DNA of 64,000 nucleotides from Chitinophagaceae bacterium UBA1930. GTDB lineage: Bacteria; Bacteroidota; Bacteroidia; Chitinophagales; Chitinophagaceae. Both the position numbers and the translations under genes were made by a program. Within the stretch, counting starts at the first letter, position 1, and each line of letters opens with the position of its first letter. The stretch spans positions 186,001 through 250,000 of the forward strand of contig DDFK01000002.1 of NCBI GenBank assembly GCA_002337145.1. The letters run 5' to 3'. A model generated the notes under the pieces. It was not told the origin of the DNA. It worked only from the letters and a program-made list of their open reading frames with translations, and made no database searches. Positions 41,531-50,671 of this stretch are shown piece after piece.

Positions 41531-43804
41531 ATGTATTGTACAAAAGGCAACAAAAATAGGCTCCCACAAAAACTGTCAATCACTGTATTGGCAGTTTTCT
41601 GCTCCCTCTGGGGCATGGCACAAAAACTGGTGCATTACGACCTGTATATGCAAGATACCATCGTAAACTATGCAGGCAAACAAAAAAGGGCCATTGCCGT
41701 AAATGGGCAGATACCGATGCCCACACTTGAATTTACCGAAGGCGATACCGCAGAAATTGTGGTACACAACCTGTTAAAGGAAAGCACTTCCCTGCACTGG
41801 CATGGCGTGTTTTTGCCCAACAAAGAAGATGGTGTGCCTTTTCTTACACAAATGCCCATTGAGCCGGGTACAACTTATACTTATCGTTTTCCCATTGTTC
41901 AAAACGGAACGCATTGGTACCACTCGCATTCCGGCTTGCAGGAACAGATAGGTATGTACGGTAGTTTCATCATGCACAAAAAAAGCGATGACAAAACATT
42001 TAGAAAAGGGATTGACGATTTGCCCACAGTACCACTTATCATAAGCGAGTGGACAAACCTGAACCCCAACAATGTGCATCGTATGCTGCACAATGCAAGC
42101 GATTGGTTTGCCATCAAAAAAAATGCTACGCAAAGCTATGCCGAAGCCATACGCAGCGGGTACTTTAAAACCAAGCTCCGCAACGAATGGAAACGTATGC
42201 TGGCAATGGATGTGAGCGATGTGTACTACGATAGGGTGCTATTGAATGGCAATCCTTTTACCGACCTGCATAACATTGACGGTAAGCCTTTAAAAGCTGG
42301 CGACAAAGTTCGTTTACGGATTGCCAACGGAGGGGCGTCATCCTACTTCTGGCTTCGTTATGCAGGCGGAAAGATAACGGTTGTGGCAAGCGATGGCAAC
42401 GATGTGCAACCTGTTGAAGTGGACAGGTTGATGATTGCCGTTTCTGAAACATACGATATTGTGGTTACCATACCTGAAAGCAACAAGGCATACGAACTGA
42501 TGGCAACAACGGAAGACCGCACCAACTCCGCAAGCTACTTTATTGGAAACGGTACCAAACAAATGGTAGGGGCAATGCCAAGGCTGAAATATTTTGAAGG
42601 GATGAAGATGATGAACGGCATGATGAAAATGAATGGCGATCTGGACGATATGGGCATGAGCATGAGTTGGAACAAGATGGATATGAACGTAGTGATGTAC
42701 CCCGAAATAACCGGAACGGAAAGCAAGATGGGCAAAGGGAAAATGGAAATGGGAGACAGCCATAACCGCTATAATGCAAATGCTTTGGGCAACATTGTTA
42801 CATTGAACTACTCCATGCTTCAATCACCCACGAATACAACATTGCCAGCTAATGCACCTGTTAAAGAAATAAAGTTTACCCTCACCGGCAACATGAACCG
42901 GTATGTATGGAGCATGGACAACAAAGTGCTGTCCGAAGCCGATAAGATACCTGTAAAGAAAGGCGAAGTGCTAAGGATAACACTATACAACAACTCCATG
43001 ATGCGGCACCCCATACACCTGCATGGTTTCGATTTCAGGTTGCTGAACGGGCATGGCGAAAATGCACCGCTCAAAAACATCATCGACATCATGCCAATGG
43101 AAACCGATACCATTGAGTTCCTGGCAAACACGGAGGGCGACTGGTTTTTTCATTGCCATATCCTATACCACATGATGGCTGGCATGAACCGTGTTTTTTC
43201 TGTAGATGATTATAAAAACCCCTTATTGCCCAATAAGCAGATGGCTTACAAAATGCTGCAGCGTGAAAGCAATATGCCCCATTTGATGGCACAGAACGAT
43301 TTTGCAACAAATGGCAACGATGGCGAATGGATGCTGCAAAATGCAAGATGGAGCTTAGGTACAGAATGGAGGCTGGGTTACAACAATATGCATGGCTATG
43401 AAACCGAAACGCATCTGGGGCGGTACATGGGCAGGATGCAATGGCTCATGCCATTTATAGGCTTTGATTGGCGGTACAGGAAAGTGGGTATCGACGAACA
43501 CGAAAAGAACCTGTTTGGGCAAGCCAATACAAAAGACAACAGGGCGATGTTAAGTATGGGCGTGAACTATACATTACCCATGTTGCTACGCTTTCAATCG
43601 GAAATTTTTATGGATGGCATTGTGCGGTTGCAACTGATGCGGGAAGATATACCTGTTTCCAAAAGGCTGCGGGCCGGCTTTATGGTAAATACAGATATGG
43701 AATACATGGCCGATTTGCGGTACATCATTAACAGGAATATGGGCATACGTACACACTACGATAGCGATATGGGTTTTGGCATAGGGCTTTCAATCAATTA
43801 TTGA
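41531..43804 (+). CDS. Multicopper oxidase fused to a CopB-like C-terminal beta-barrel region
   Basis: About 757 residues from the ATG at 41531. A signal-like helix (LSITVLAVFCSLWGMAQ) is followed by three cupredoxin domains. Copper ligands: H89 and H91 (LHWHG), H128, H131 and H133 (HWYHSH), H493, H496 and H498 (HPIHLHG), H541, C542, H543, H547 and M552 (HCHILYHMMAGM). A Met-rich loop (MKMMNGMMKMNGDLDDMGM) is typical of Cu(I) oxidases. From about residue 590 the sequence changes to amphipathic strands ending MEYMADLRYIINRNMGIRTH, like CopB. It likely oxidises Cu(I) in the periplasm. Confidence 0.87.
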   Translation: MYCTKGNKNRLPQKLSITVLAVFCSLWGMAQKLVHYDLYMQDTIVNYAGKQKRAIAVNGQIPMPTLEFTEGDTAEIVVHNLLKESTSLHWHGVFLPNKEDGVPFLTQMPIEPGTTYTYRFPIVQNGTHWYHSHSGLQEQIGMYGSFIMHKKSDDKTFRKGIDDLPTVPLIISEWTNLNPNNVHRMLHNASDWFAIKKNATQSYAEAIRSGYFKTKLRNEWKRMLAMDVSDVYYDRVLLNGNPFTDLHNIDGKPLKAGDKVRLRIANGGASSYFWLRYAGGKITVVASDGNDVQPVEVDRLMIAVSETYDIVVTIPESNKAYELMATTEDRTNSASYFIGNGTKQMVGAMPRLKYFEGMKMMNGMMKMNGDLDDMGMSMSWNKMDMNVVMYPEITGTESKMGKGKMEMGDSHNRYNANALGNIVTLNYSMLQSPTNTTLPANAPVKEIKFTLTGNMNRYVWSMDNKVLSEADKIPVKKGEVLRITLYNNSMMRHPIHLHGFDFRLLNGHGENAPLKNIIDIMPMETDTIEFLANTEGDWFFHCHILYHMMAGMNRVFSVDDYKNPLLPNKQMAYKMLQRESNMPHLMAQNDFATNGNDGEWMLQNARWSLGTEWRLGYNNMHGYETETHLGRYMGRMQWLMPFIGFDWRYRKVGIDEHEKNLFGQANTKDNRAMLSMGVNYTLPMLLRFQSEIFMDGIVRLQLMREDIPVSKRLRAGFMVNTDMEYMADLRYIINRNMGIRTHYDSDMGFGIGLSINY

Positions 43805-43861
43805 TATAGGGTGCCCCAACCAAATACATGATTGGTGAATGTGTAAAACAATAGGTGCAAG

Positions 43862-44674
43862 CTATAGGGAAAATTCTTTTCTCAATTGTACAGTGGCCTT
43901 TTCAATTACGGCATATACACGTTTTACCAAATAGGGCACATGGTCTATTTGCTTGGCATTCTTGCAGCTCATTTCAATGGTACGCACATCTTCCTTTATG
44001 GAAAGTATCTGCATGGTATCAATGGTGCTCTTTAGCTTATGTGCAAGTTTGCCTGTCTGCTCCCAGTTCTTCTGCTCGCAGGCCTCGGCCATTTCCTTGG
44101 TGGTTTGGGGTATCGTATTGATGAATATCTGCACTAGGCTCTTGATGAAGTCTGCATTGCCCTGTGCCAGTTCATTTACCAAAGTCATATCATACAGTTG
44201 CTCCCCGTCCGATGGGAGGTTCAGGTTCTCTACCGCATCGCTTTCATAACGGCTGCCAAACGAACTGTTATCGCTAAGTACTCTCTGTATCACGTTGTAT
44301 AATTCGGTTTCTTTAAAGGGCTTGGTTAAATAGTCGTTCATTCCTGCAGCAAGGTATTTTTTTTCCTCGCCACGCAACGCATTTGCTGTAAGTGCTATGA
44401 TCGGAACATTTCGTTTCTTTTCATCATCCAATTGGCGGATGGCCTGTGTTGCTTCTATGCCACTTTTTTCCGGCATCTGAATGTCCATCAATACCATGTC
44501 AAAATCATGTTCCTGCATCATGGCAATCACTTCGTTCCCCGTATGTGCCGTTTGGGTTTCTATGCCCCAATGACGCAATATGCTCAGGGCAAGAAGCTTG
44601 TTTACTTCATTGTCCTCAGCCAATAGCACTTTTAGGTTAGATAAGGAAGCCTTGCCGGAACTTGGTTTATACAT
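43862..44674 (-). CDS. Response regulator receiver + Hpt phosphotransfer protein
   Basis: 270 residues. A REC domain (about 14-132) carries the acidic pair in LLAEDNEVN, the phospho-Asp in VLMDIQMPE, Thr/Ala in LTANA and Lys in LTKPF. It is followed by a helical Hpt domain (about 170-265) with the phospho-His in KLAHKLKSTIDTM. The order is like the C-terminal end of a hybrid histidine kinase, but no kinase core is attached here. It probably relays phosphate from a separate kinase. It is 74 bp downstream of the NtrC-like regulator on the same strand, so the two may share a pathway. Confidence 0.88.
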   Translation of the reverse strand: MYKPSSGKASLSNLKVLLAEDNEVNKLLALSILRHWGIETQTAHTGNEVIAMMQEHDFDMVLMDIQMPEKSGIEATQAIRQLDDEKKRNVPIIALTANALRGEEKKYLAAGMNDYLTKPFKETELYNVIQRVLSDNSSFGSRYESDAVENLNLPSDGEQLYDMTLVNELAQGNADFIKSLVQIFINTIPQTTKEMAEACEQKNWEQTGKLAHKLKSTIDTMQILSIKEDVRTIEMSCKNAKQIDHVPYLVKRVYAVIEKATVQLRKEFSL

Positions 44675-44748
44675 GAATATTGTTTGACATAAAACTAAAT
44701 CTTATTAACGATACATGGAAATAACTTTAGCTTCAGGTTTTGTTCGAA

Positions 44749-46140
44749 TTAGCTGAACATGGCCGATTCGTAATATTTTTTATTGATACTTAATTCCTTG
44801 TTCTGTATCATCCTGTAAATGGTCGATTTGCCCACATCCAGTTTCCTGGCCACTTTCATCACGTCCGAATTATACAGGTCAAGGTAATACTGCAACAGTT
44901 TTATATTGAACTCCTTTAATGTGGCATCTTTAACGGCAAAGCTCTCCAACACATTCTGCGAAACAATATTCAGGTGCTCGGGCAATATCTCATTGCCTTC
45001 TGCCATTACCGTAGCCAGTTCTATAACAGATTTCAGCTCACGTATGTTGCCCGGAAAAGCATGTGTCAACAGTTTCTTCTTTGCATCCGTCGAAAAATTC
45101 TTTACCGGCATTTTGTTCTCACGGCAAAACTGGTCCATATAATGTTTGGCAATTAGCAACACATCATTCTCCCTGTCCCTTAACGGCGGCAAATGAATGG
45201 GCAGGCCAAGCAGGCGATAATAAAGATCCTCCCTGAAATTGCCTTTCTTCACTTCCTCAATCAAATTTTTATGCGTTGCCACCACAATGCGTACATCAAA
45301 CTTCACTACCTCATTGCTGCCTATTCTCGTTATTTCCCTTTCCTGTAAGGCACGCAACAGTTTCGACTGCATGTTTAAATCCATCTCGCCAATTTCATCC
45401 AGGAACAGGGTGCCCTTGCTTGCTTCCTCAAACTTGCCGATACGTCTGGCCACGGCCCCTGTAAACGCACCCTTTTCATGGCCAAACAATTCGCTCTCCA
45501 ACAAATCTTTGGGTATGGCCGCAACGTTTACCGCAACAAAAGGCTGGTTACGCCTGTCAGAATTATAATGCACGCATTTTGCCACCACTTCCTTACCGGT
45601 ACCTGTTTCGCCCGTAACCGAAATGGTGATATTCGTTTTCACCGCTTTTTCCATTAAGCTGAAAACACGTTTAATGCTGCTGCTGGTACCTATAATGGTC
45701 TTGCTGAAATCGTACTTGCTGGCCACTTCCTGCTTCAATACTTCCAGCTCTTTCTTAAGGTCTGCATTTTCACGCATGTGCTGAATGGCATTCCACAACC
45801 TGTCCTTTGCATCCTCATCTTTGGTAATATAATCGTAAGCACCTTTTTTCAACAGGTCAATGGCAATTTTCACATCTTCCTGGCCAGACAGTATCACCAC
45901 TTTTGTATCGGGACTCTGCTCACGTATGCGTACCATTACCTCATCACCATTCATGTCTGGCAACGAATAGTCTAGCGAAACCACATCTGGTTTCTCATGG
46001 ATATTTGCGAAAAATGCTTTTGCGGAGTCGAATTTCTTTACTTGATAATCAGGATTCAGGCTAAGGTTGTATTCCAACATCGAACTGTACCAGAGATCAT
46101 CTTCAACAATAAATATTTTGAAGGGGCGATGGTTTTCCAT
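44749..46140 (-). CDS. Sigma-54-dependent NtrC-type response regulator
   Basis: 463 residues. REC domain (about 8-125; acidic VEDDLW, phospho-Asp in SLDYSLPD, K in YITKDED), AAA+ domain (about 145-385; GETGTGKE, the sigma-54 contact loop GAFTGA, Walker B TLFLDEIGEMD) and a C-terminal Fis-type HTH (DVMKVARKLDVGKSTIYRMIQ). It activates sigma-54 promoters on phosphorylation. No kinase is adjacent; the REC-Hpt protein downstream is a plausible phosphate donor or competitor. The start ATG is well supported. Confidence 0.93.
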   Translation of the reverse strand: MENHRPFKIFIVEDDLWYSSMLEYNLSLNPDYQVKKFDSAKAFFANIHEKPDVVSLDYSLPDMNGDEVMVRIREQSPDTKVVILSGQEDVKIAIDLLKKGAYDYITKDEDAKDRLWNAIQHMRENADLKKELEVLKQEVASKYDFSKTIIGTSSSIKRVFSLMEKAVKTNITISVTGETGTGKEVVAKCVHYNSDRRNQPFVAVNVAAIPKDLLESELFGHEKGAFTGAVARRIGKFEEASKGTLFLDEIGEMDLNMQSKLLRALQEREITRIGSNEVVKFDVRIVVATHKNLIEEVKKGNFREDLYYRLLGLPIHLPPLRDRENDVLLIAKHYMDQFCRENKMPVKNFSTDAKKKLLTHAFPGNIRELKSVIELATVMAEGNEILPEHLNIVSQNVLESFAVKDATLKEFNIKLLQYYLDLYNSDVMKVARKLDVGKSTIYRMIQNKELSINKKYYESAMFS

Positions 46141-46398
46141 TGCTTGGGATATTTTGGATTCATGGGTATAAACGAAAAACTATGCCCGTAATTGTACAGT
46201 ATTTCATTTTCTGGACAAAAAATCCCATTTTCAGACTGAATCTGTTTTGGGAACGTGCTTTTACCAAGGGCTAGTACGGTATCGGTTTATATCATCACAG
46301 TTTATCCGGTACTTGCGGGGTGGTGGTTCCCTTTGCATGTACAATCAGGCCCGAACCTTACCCGTGCTTGTTGTTTTGCTGCTTGGGTCCAATTCATC

Positions 46399-46406
46399 TA
46401 TTTTTG
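46399..46406 (+). promoter_or_regulatory. Promoter of gatC (-7 box TATTTTTG)
   Basis: TATTTTTG matches TAnnTTTG 6 bp before the gatC ATG. A TTTTG lies 20 bp upstream of it (ending 46378), the usual -33 spacing. Confidence 0.55.
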
Positions 46407-46412
46407 TTGACT

Positions 46413-46703
46413 ATGGAAGTAACAGATCAATTGGTAGACAAACTTGCCCACCTTTCGCGGCTGAGTTTTAACGATACCGAAAAGGCAGACGTGAAAAAGG
46501 ACCTGCAAAGCATGATTGCCTTTGTGGAAAAACTGAACGAACTGGACACAACGGGCATAGAACCGCTGCTGCACATGGGCGACGCCGTAAACGTACTTCG
46601 TGCAGATGAGATAAAAGGCAGCATCAGCAGGGAAGAAGCACTATTGAATGCCCCCATAAAAGACGGACAGTTTTTTAAAGTGCCCAAAGTGATTAAAAAA
46701 TAA
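46413..46703 (+). CDS. gatC: Asp-tRNA(Asn)/Glu-tRNA(Gln) amidotransferase subunit C
   Basis: 96 residues of the GatC small subunit, needed to assemble GatCAB, which amidates misacylated tRNA. Visible motifs: VDKLAHLSRLSF (the LA-x-LARL-type N-terminal helix), DVKKDLQSMIAFVEKLNELDT and the extended tail LHMGDAVNVLRADEIKGSI, where residues contact GatA. The ATG at 46413 follows the -7 box directly, so the longer upstream frame is rejected. It is followed 58 bp later by an ABC ATPase gene; gatA and gatB are not in the window. Confidence 0.93.
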   Translation: MEVTDQLVDKLAHLSRLSFNDTEKADVKKDLQSMIAFVEKLNELDTTGIEPLLHMGDAVNVLRADEIKGSISREEALLNAPIKDGQFFKVPKVIKK

Positions 46704-46761
46704 ATGCTATTTTCAGCTAGCCACTAACAAACCATTATTGCAAAACAAGCAACCAGCAGCC

Positions 46762-47472
46762 ATGGATTCCATTATACATTTAGACAATATTCAGAAAAGC
46801 TATTTCATGGGCAGTCAGGCAATTCCTGTACTGAAAGGCATTTCGTTGGATATTTTCAGGAACGAATACGTGGCCCTTATGGGCCCCAGTGGCAGCGGCA
46901 AAAGCACCTTAATGAATATACTGGGCTGCCTGGATACACCAACTGGCGGCAAGTATATTTTGAATAACCAGGATGTAAGCAAAATGACCGACGATAGCCT
47001 GGCAGATGTAAGGAACAAGGAAATTGGTTTCGTGTTTCAACAGTTTAATTTATTGCCCAGATTGAGTGCCGCCGAAAATGTGGCACTGCCATTGATTTAC
47101 GCCGGCATCAACAAAAAAGAAAGGATGGAAAGGGCAATGGAAGCACTGAAAAAAGTGGGCCTTGCAGAAAGGAGCCACCATAAAAGCAATGAACTAAGTG
47201 GTGGACAGATACAGCGTGTGGCCATTGCAAGGGCATTGGTAAACAATCCTTCCTTATTATTGGCGGATGAACCAACGGGTAATTTGGATAGCAAGACATC
47301 TGTAGAAGTAATGGAAATTTTTGGGAAGATACAGGAAGCTGGCAACACAGTGGTGCTGGTAACGCACGAAGAAGATATTGCACAGTATGCAAAACGTGTA
47401 GTGCGTTTGCGTGACGGGCTTGTTGAAACAGATATTACACAAACGCAGCAAAACAAAAATGCTGTTGTATAA
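46762..47472 (+). CDS. ABC transporter ATP-binding protein (MacB/LolD type)
   Basis: 236 residues with Walker A MGPSGSGKST, Q-loop FVFQQFNLLPRLSA, signature LSGGQIQRVAIARAL, Walker B LLLADEPTGNLD and H-loop VTHEEDIA. The ADEPTGNLDSKTS stretch is characteristic of the MacB/LolD/FtsE group, so it would partner a FtsX-type permease such as the one at 15.4-16.7 kb, which is not adjacent. The start is the ATG before DSIIHLDNIQKSY. The substrate is unknown. Confidence 0.9.
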   Translation: MDSIIHLDNIQKSYFMGSQAIPVLKGISLDIFRNEYVALMGPSGSGKSTLMNILGCLDTPTGGKYILNNQDVSKMTDDSLADVRNKEIGFVFQQFNLLPRLSAAENVALPLIYAGINKKERMERAMEALKKVGLAERSHHKSNELSGGQIQRVAIARALVNNPSLLLADEPTGNLDSKTSVEVMEIFGKIQEAGNTVVLVTHEEDIAQYAKRVVRLRDGLVETDITQTQQNKNAVV

Positions 47473-47583
47473 AAATAAGTTGACAGGTTTTATGAAAGGC
47501 AAATGAACAGTTTGCTTTTTTTATTTTGAGCATGTGCTGACTTCTGGGAATTTGGATTTTTACTTTTTTAAAATGTACAAACC

Positions 47584-48147
47584 GTGGCAATAAAAATATA
47601 TACCAAAACAGGCGACGCTGGCAAGACCAGTTTAATTGGCGGAACAAAAGTGCCGAAAAGCCATATACGCATTGAAAGCTATGGAACAGTAGATGAACTG
47701 AATTCCTATATTGGATTGGTAAGTGACCATATAACCGATGCACCCAGCAAAACGGTTTTGAAAGAAATACAGGACAGGTTATTTACCATTGGCTCATCAT
47801 TGGCATGCGACCCCGAGAAAGAGCCTTTGATGAAAATGCCCGATTTAAAGGAAGAGGATGTGGCCTTGCTGGAAAAGGAAATAGACCGTATGAACGGGAT
47901 TCTGCCTGTGATGAAAAACTTTATACTGCCTGGCGGGCACCCTGCAGTATCAACCGCACATATAGCCCGCTGCGTTTGCCGAAGGGCCGAAAGGATATGT
48001 GTGGCCATGCAACAGGAGCAAATGTTTATTGATGCACTGGTGATTAAGTACATTAACCGTTTAAGCGATTACCTGTTTGTATTGGCAAGGTACATTGGCC
48101 ACTTGTTAAACGTAGAAGAAATAGCCTGGAAACCTAGGGTAAACTAA
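47584..48147 (+). CDS. Cob(I)alamin adenosyltransferase (PduO/MMAB type)
   Basis: 187 residues. ATP:cob(I)alamin adenosyltransferase that forms adenosylcobalamin. The N-terminal ATP-binding motif TKTGDAGKTSLIGGTKVPKS is at about 6-25, followed by YGTVDELNSYIG, FILPGGHPAVSTAHIARCVCRRAER (seen as LPGGHPAVSTAHIARCVCRR) and the INRLSDYLFVLAR helix, all hallmark PduO segments. The GTG at 47584 is the start. A strong terminator follows. The host thus probably uses B12-dependent enzymes elsewhere. Confidence 0.95.
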   Translation: MAIKIYTKTGDAGKTSLIGGTKVPKSHIRIESYGTVDELNSYIGLVSDHITDAPSKTVLKEIQDRLFTIGSSLACDPEKEPLMKMPDLKEEDVALLEKEIDRMNGILPVMKNFILPGGHPAVSTAHIARCVCRRAERICVAMQQEQMFIDALVIKYINRLSDYLFVLARYIGHLLNVEEIAWKPRVN

Positions 48148-48188
48148 AAAAGGGTGCCTCGCTTTACAAAAGCGAGGCACCCTTTTTT
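48146..48188. terminator. Bidirectional terminator after the adenosyltransferase
   Basis: A 20-bp perfect stem including AGGGTGCCTCGCTTT and its complement, with an ACA loop, A-run before and T-run after. It overlaps the stop codon of the adenosyltransferase and faces the convergent LolD-like gene. Confidence 0.9.
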
Positions 48189-48279
48189 AGTTTGTATTTC
48201 CTGCTGCCGATAAACATACTGCAGTTGATGGGTGCGACGCCCATACAGCTTATGCAGGTACCCAAACTGGTTCAATAAA

Positions 48280-48933
48280 TCAAGCACCCATCAGGCCATC
48301 CTTCATATGCAATAGCCTGTCACTCATGCTCGCCAGCTCCTCATTATGCGTCACAATTAAAAAGGTTTGGTTAAACTCGTTGCGAAGCTTTACAAAAAGT
48401 TCGTGAAGCTCCTTTGCATTCTTACTGTCCAGGTTGCCCGTTGGTTCATCAGCAAAAACAATGGACGGTTTATTGATAAGGGCCCTTGCCACTGCCACCC
48501 GTTGTTGCTCGCCACCACTTAGTTGCTGTGGTTTGTTTTCCAAGCGGTTACCTAATCCGAGGAGCTCCAGCAAACGCACTGCTTCGTCCTTAACCTCTTT
48601 ATTCTTTCTTTTGGCAATCCAGCCCGGTATGCACACATTTTCAATGGCCGTAAACTCTGGCAATAGATGGTGGAATTGAAAAACAAAGCCCATATACTTA
48701 TTCCTGAAAGCTGCCAGTTTTTTGCCCTTTAGTTGATGCAAGGCCTCGCCCTGCAAAAAAATACTGCCTGTATCGGGCGTGTCCAATGTGCCCAATATAT
48801 GCAGCAATGTGCTTTTGCCTGCCCCCGACGAGCCTACGATACTTACAATTTCTCCTTGGTTTACCTGCATTCCCACGCCTTTCAGCACCTGTAAACTGCC
48901 ATAGCTTTTCCTGATATTTTCGGCCTGCAACAT
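48280..48933 (-). CDS. lolD: LolD-like lipoprotein-release ABC ATPase
   Basis: 217 residues with Walker A GSSGAGKST, Q-loop FVFQFHHLLPEFTA, signature LSGGEQQRVAVARAL, Walker B SIVFADEPTGNLD and H-loop VTHNEELA. FQFHHLLPEFTA-x-ENVC-IPG is especially LolD-like. It would energise lipoprotein extraction with LolC/LolE-type permeases, which are not adjacent. Length is normal. LolD against a generic MacB-type ATPase cannot be settled by reading alone. Confidence 0.85.
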   Translation of the reverse strand: MLQAENIRKSYGSLQVLKGVGMQVNQGEIVSIVGSSGAGKSTLLHILGTLDTPDTGSIFLQGEALHQLKGKKLAAFRNKYMGFVFQFHHLLPEFTAIENVCIPGWIAKRKNKEVKDEAVRLLELLGLGNRLENKPQQLSGGEQQRVAVARALINKPSIVFADEPTGNLDSKNAKELHELFVKLRNEFNQTFLIVTHNEELASMSDRLLHMKDGLMGA

Positions 48934-49049
48934 GTATTTCTGTTTAAAATGTTCCCTTGAACCCTACAAACCTACAACAGCAAGGTTTTTTTTAAGTAAA
49001 TATTTACAGGTAAGCCCAAAACCCAATTTGGTAGTTTCGTTTATACGGT

Positions 49050-49057
49050 TACATTTG
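49050..49057 (+). promoter_or_regulatory. Promoter of the DUF2795 gene (-7 box TACATTTG)
   Basis: TACATTTG is a perfect TAnnTTTG match 16 bp before the ATG, with TTTG (49027-49030) 19 bp upstream. This is a complete Bacteroidota -33/-7 pair. Confidence 0.65.
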
Positions 49058-49073
49058 CACAAATTTTTAAGTC

Positions 49074-49298
49074 ATGTTTTGGACCCTAGAATTAGCGAGC
49101 TATTTAGAAGAGGCCCCTTGGCCCGCCACAAAAGATGAACTAATTGATTATTCCATCCGTTCAGGTGCACCGCTGGAAGTGGTTGAAAACCTGCAGGAAC
49201 TGGATGACGAAGGCACAGAGGTTTATGAAAGCATTGAAGACATCTGGCCCGATTATCCAAGCCAGGACGACTTTATGTTCAATGAAGATGAGTATTAA
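49074..49298 (+). CDS. DUF2795 small acidic protein
   Basis: 74 residues, strongly acidic, with the DUF2795-like pattern LELASYLEEAPWPATKDELIDYSI followed by VVENLQELDDEGTEVYESIEDIWPD, seen here as its motifs. DUF2795 proteins are common small, highly expressed Bacteroidota proteins of unknown function. It has its own complete promoter and a 20-bp perfect terminator hairpin directly downstream, so it is monocistronic and probably well expressed. Confidence 0.85.
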   Translation: MFWTLELASYLEEAPWPATKDELIDYSIRSGAPLEVVENLQELDDEGTEVYESIEDIWPDYPSQDDFMFNEDEY

Positions 49299-49312
49299 AA
49301 TCAACAGACTGT

Positions 49313-49356
49313 CATAACAAAATAGCCATTCAGCAATGAATGGCTATTTTGTTATG
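49313..49356. terminator. Terminator after the DUF2795 gene
   Basis: A 20-bp perfect stem (AAAATAGCCATTCA and complement visible) with a GCAA tetraloop, 15 bp after the stop codon. The stem's right arm contains the T-run. Confidence 0.85.
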
Positions 49357-49557
49357 CCCCATCCATCTTTAAATAATTGTTACGCTATTTTATGGACAAA
49401 CTGGTACATGCTTTGCAAAGCGTTGAATAGGCAGTATTCTATTCACAACCTGTGCATAATATGAATAGTAATATTGGTACAATAAAATTAAATTTGGTAT
49501 CAAGGTTAGTAAATACAATTCAGCATCCTATTTATTCATTTAAAACGGATTAACAAA

Positions 49558-50559
49558 TTGACAGAAACAATCATCAGCCTCGACTCAGTCAATCCAATTG
49601 AGTTCTTTGGCGTAAACAACGGTAAGTTAGACGTCCTCAAGAAAAAGTTCCCCCTCCTCAAAATCCTCTCCCGAGGAACCCAGTTAAAACTTAGTGGTGC
49701 ACCCGAGCAGATAGATACTGCCAAAGAAAAAATTGACCTGATTCTACAGTATCTGGAACGCAACGGCCATTTAAGCGAAAACTATTTTGAGCAGATACTT
49801 GGCGGGGACGATGCAGAAACCATTGACAACTTTGTGGACAAGAACCCGAACGATGTACTGGTATTTGGCCCCAATGGCAAAACGGTAAGGGCACGTACGG
49901 TAAACCAGAAAAAAATGGTAACCGCTGCCGACAAAAACGACATTGTTTTTGCAATAGGCCCTGCCGGTACCGGTAAAACCTATACGGCTGTGGCATTGGC
50001 GGTACGTGCCTTAAAAAACAAGGCTGTAAAGAAAATCATTTTAACCAGGCCTGCAGTAGAAGCAGGGGAAAGTCTTGGCTTTTTGCCAGGCGATCTAAAG
50101 GAAAAAATTGATCCCTACCTGCGTCCGCTGTACGATGCGTTGGATGATATGATACCCGCCGATAAGCTGGGCTATTATATGACCACCCGCACTATAGAAA
50201 TTGCCCCTTTGGCATATATGCGTGGGCGTACATTGGACAATGCCTTCATAATATTGGATGAGGCACAGAACACCAACGACCTGCAACTGAAAATGTTCCT
50301 TACCCGTATTGGTGCCAATGCAAAAGCCATTATTACGGGCGACCCAACACAAATAGACCTGCCGCGTAACCAACGCAGCGGCCTGGATAAGGCAAGACGC
50401 ATTTTGCAGGACATAGATGGCATTGGGCATATACAGCTAGACGAAGAGGATGTTGTAAGGCACAAATTGGTAAAAGCAATCATTAAGGCCTACGACAAGG
50501 AACACGAAGCCGAAGAAGCCGAATACAACAACAATCATGGTAAAAACCATTACAGGTAA
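49558..50559 (+). CDS. phoH: PhoH-family ATPase (PhoH-like)
   Basis: 333 residues. An N-terminal KH-like half (FFGVNNGKLDVLKKKFPLLKI) precedes the PhoH ATPase core: FAIGPAGTGKTYTA (Walker A), LTRPAVEAGESLGFLPGDLKEK, YMRGRTLDNAFIILDEAQN (Walker B), MFLTRIG and ITGDPTQIDLP. This is the YbeZ/PhoH2-type protein linked to RNA metabolism and often next to ybeY, which is not seen here. The start is a TTG at 49558; no nearby ATG fits. It ends with a hairpin terminator. Confidence 0.93.
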   Translation: MTETIISLDSVNPIEFFGVNNGKLDVLKKKFPLLKILSRGTQLKLSGAPEQIDTAKEKIDLILQYLERNGHLSENYFEQILGGDDAETIDNFVDKNPNDVLVFGPNGKTVRARTVNQKKMVTAADKNDIVFAIGPAGTGKTYTAVALAVRALKNKAVKKIILTRPAVEAGESLGFLPGDLKEKIDPYLRPLYDALDDMIPADKLGYYMTTRTIEIAPLAYMRGRTLDNAFIILDEAQNTNDLQLKMFLTRIGANAKAIITGDPTQIDLPRNQRSGLDKARRILQDIDGIGHIQLDEEDVVRHKLVKAIIKAYDKEHEAEEAEYNNNHGKNHYR

Positions 50560-50588
50560 TGAATATTTACCAGTAAATAGCATCCAAC

Positions 50589-50620
50589 AAAAAAGGCGGC
50601 CACAATGGGCTGCCTTTTTT
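50589..50620 (+). terminator. Terminator after phoH
   Basis: A stem AAAAAAGGC(G)GCC / GGC(T)GCCTTTTTT with an ACAATG-type loop ends in TTTTTT, 30 bp after the phoH stop codon. Confidence 0.85.
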
Positions 50621-50671
50621 ATTACACCAAATTTACATTCACGGCTTACCTTCGTGGCCGTAAATCAACGC

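Noticed and set aside
42338..42823. His-rich minus-strand frame opposite the multicopper oxidase
   Set aside because: The His runs are the antisense of Met codons in the Met-rich loop, not a metal-binding protein.
15448..47472. Pairing the 15.4 kb permease with the 46.8 kb ATPase as one transporter
   Set aside because: Both are of MacB type but lie 30 kb apart on opposite strands with no shared operon; other partners outside the window are as likely.
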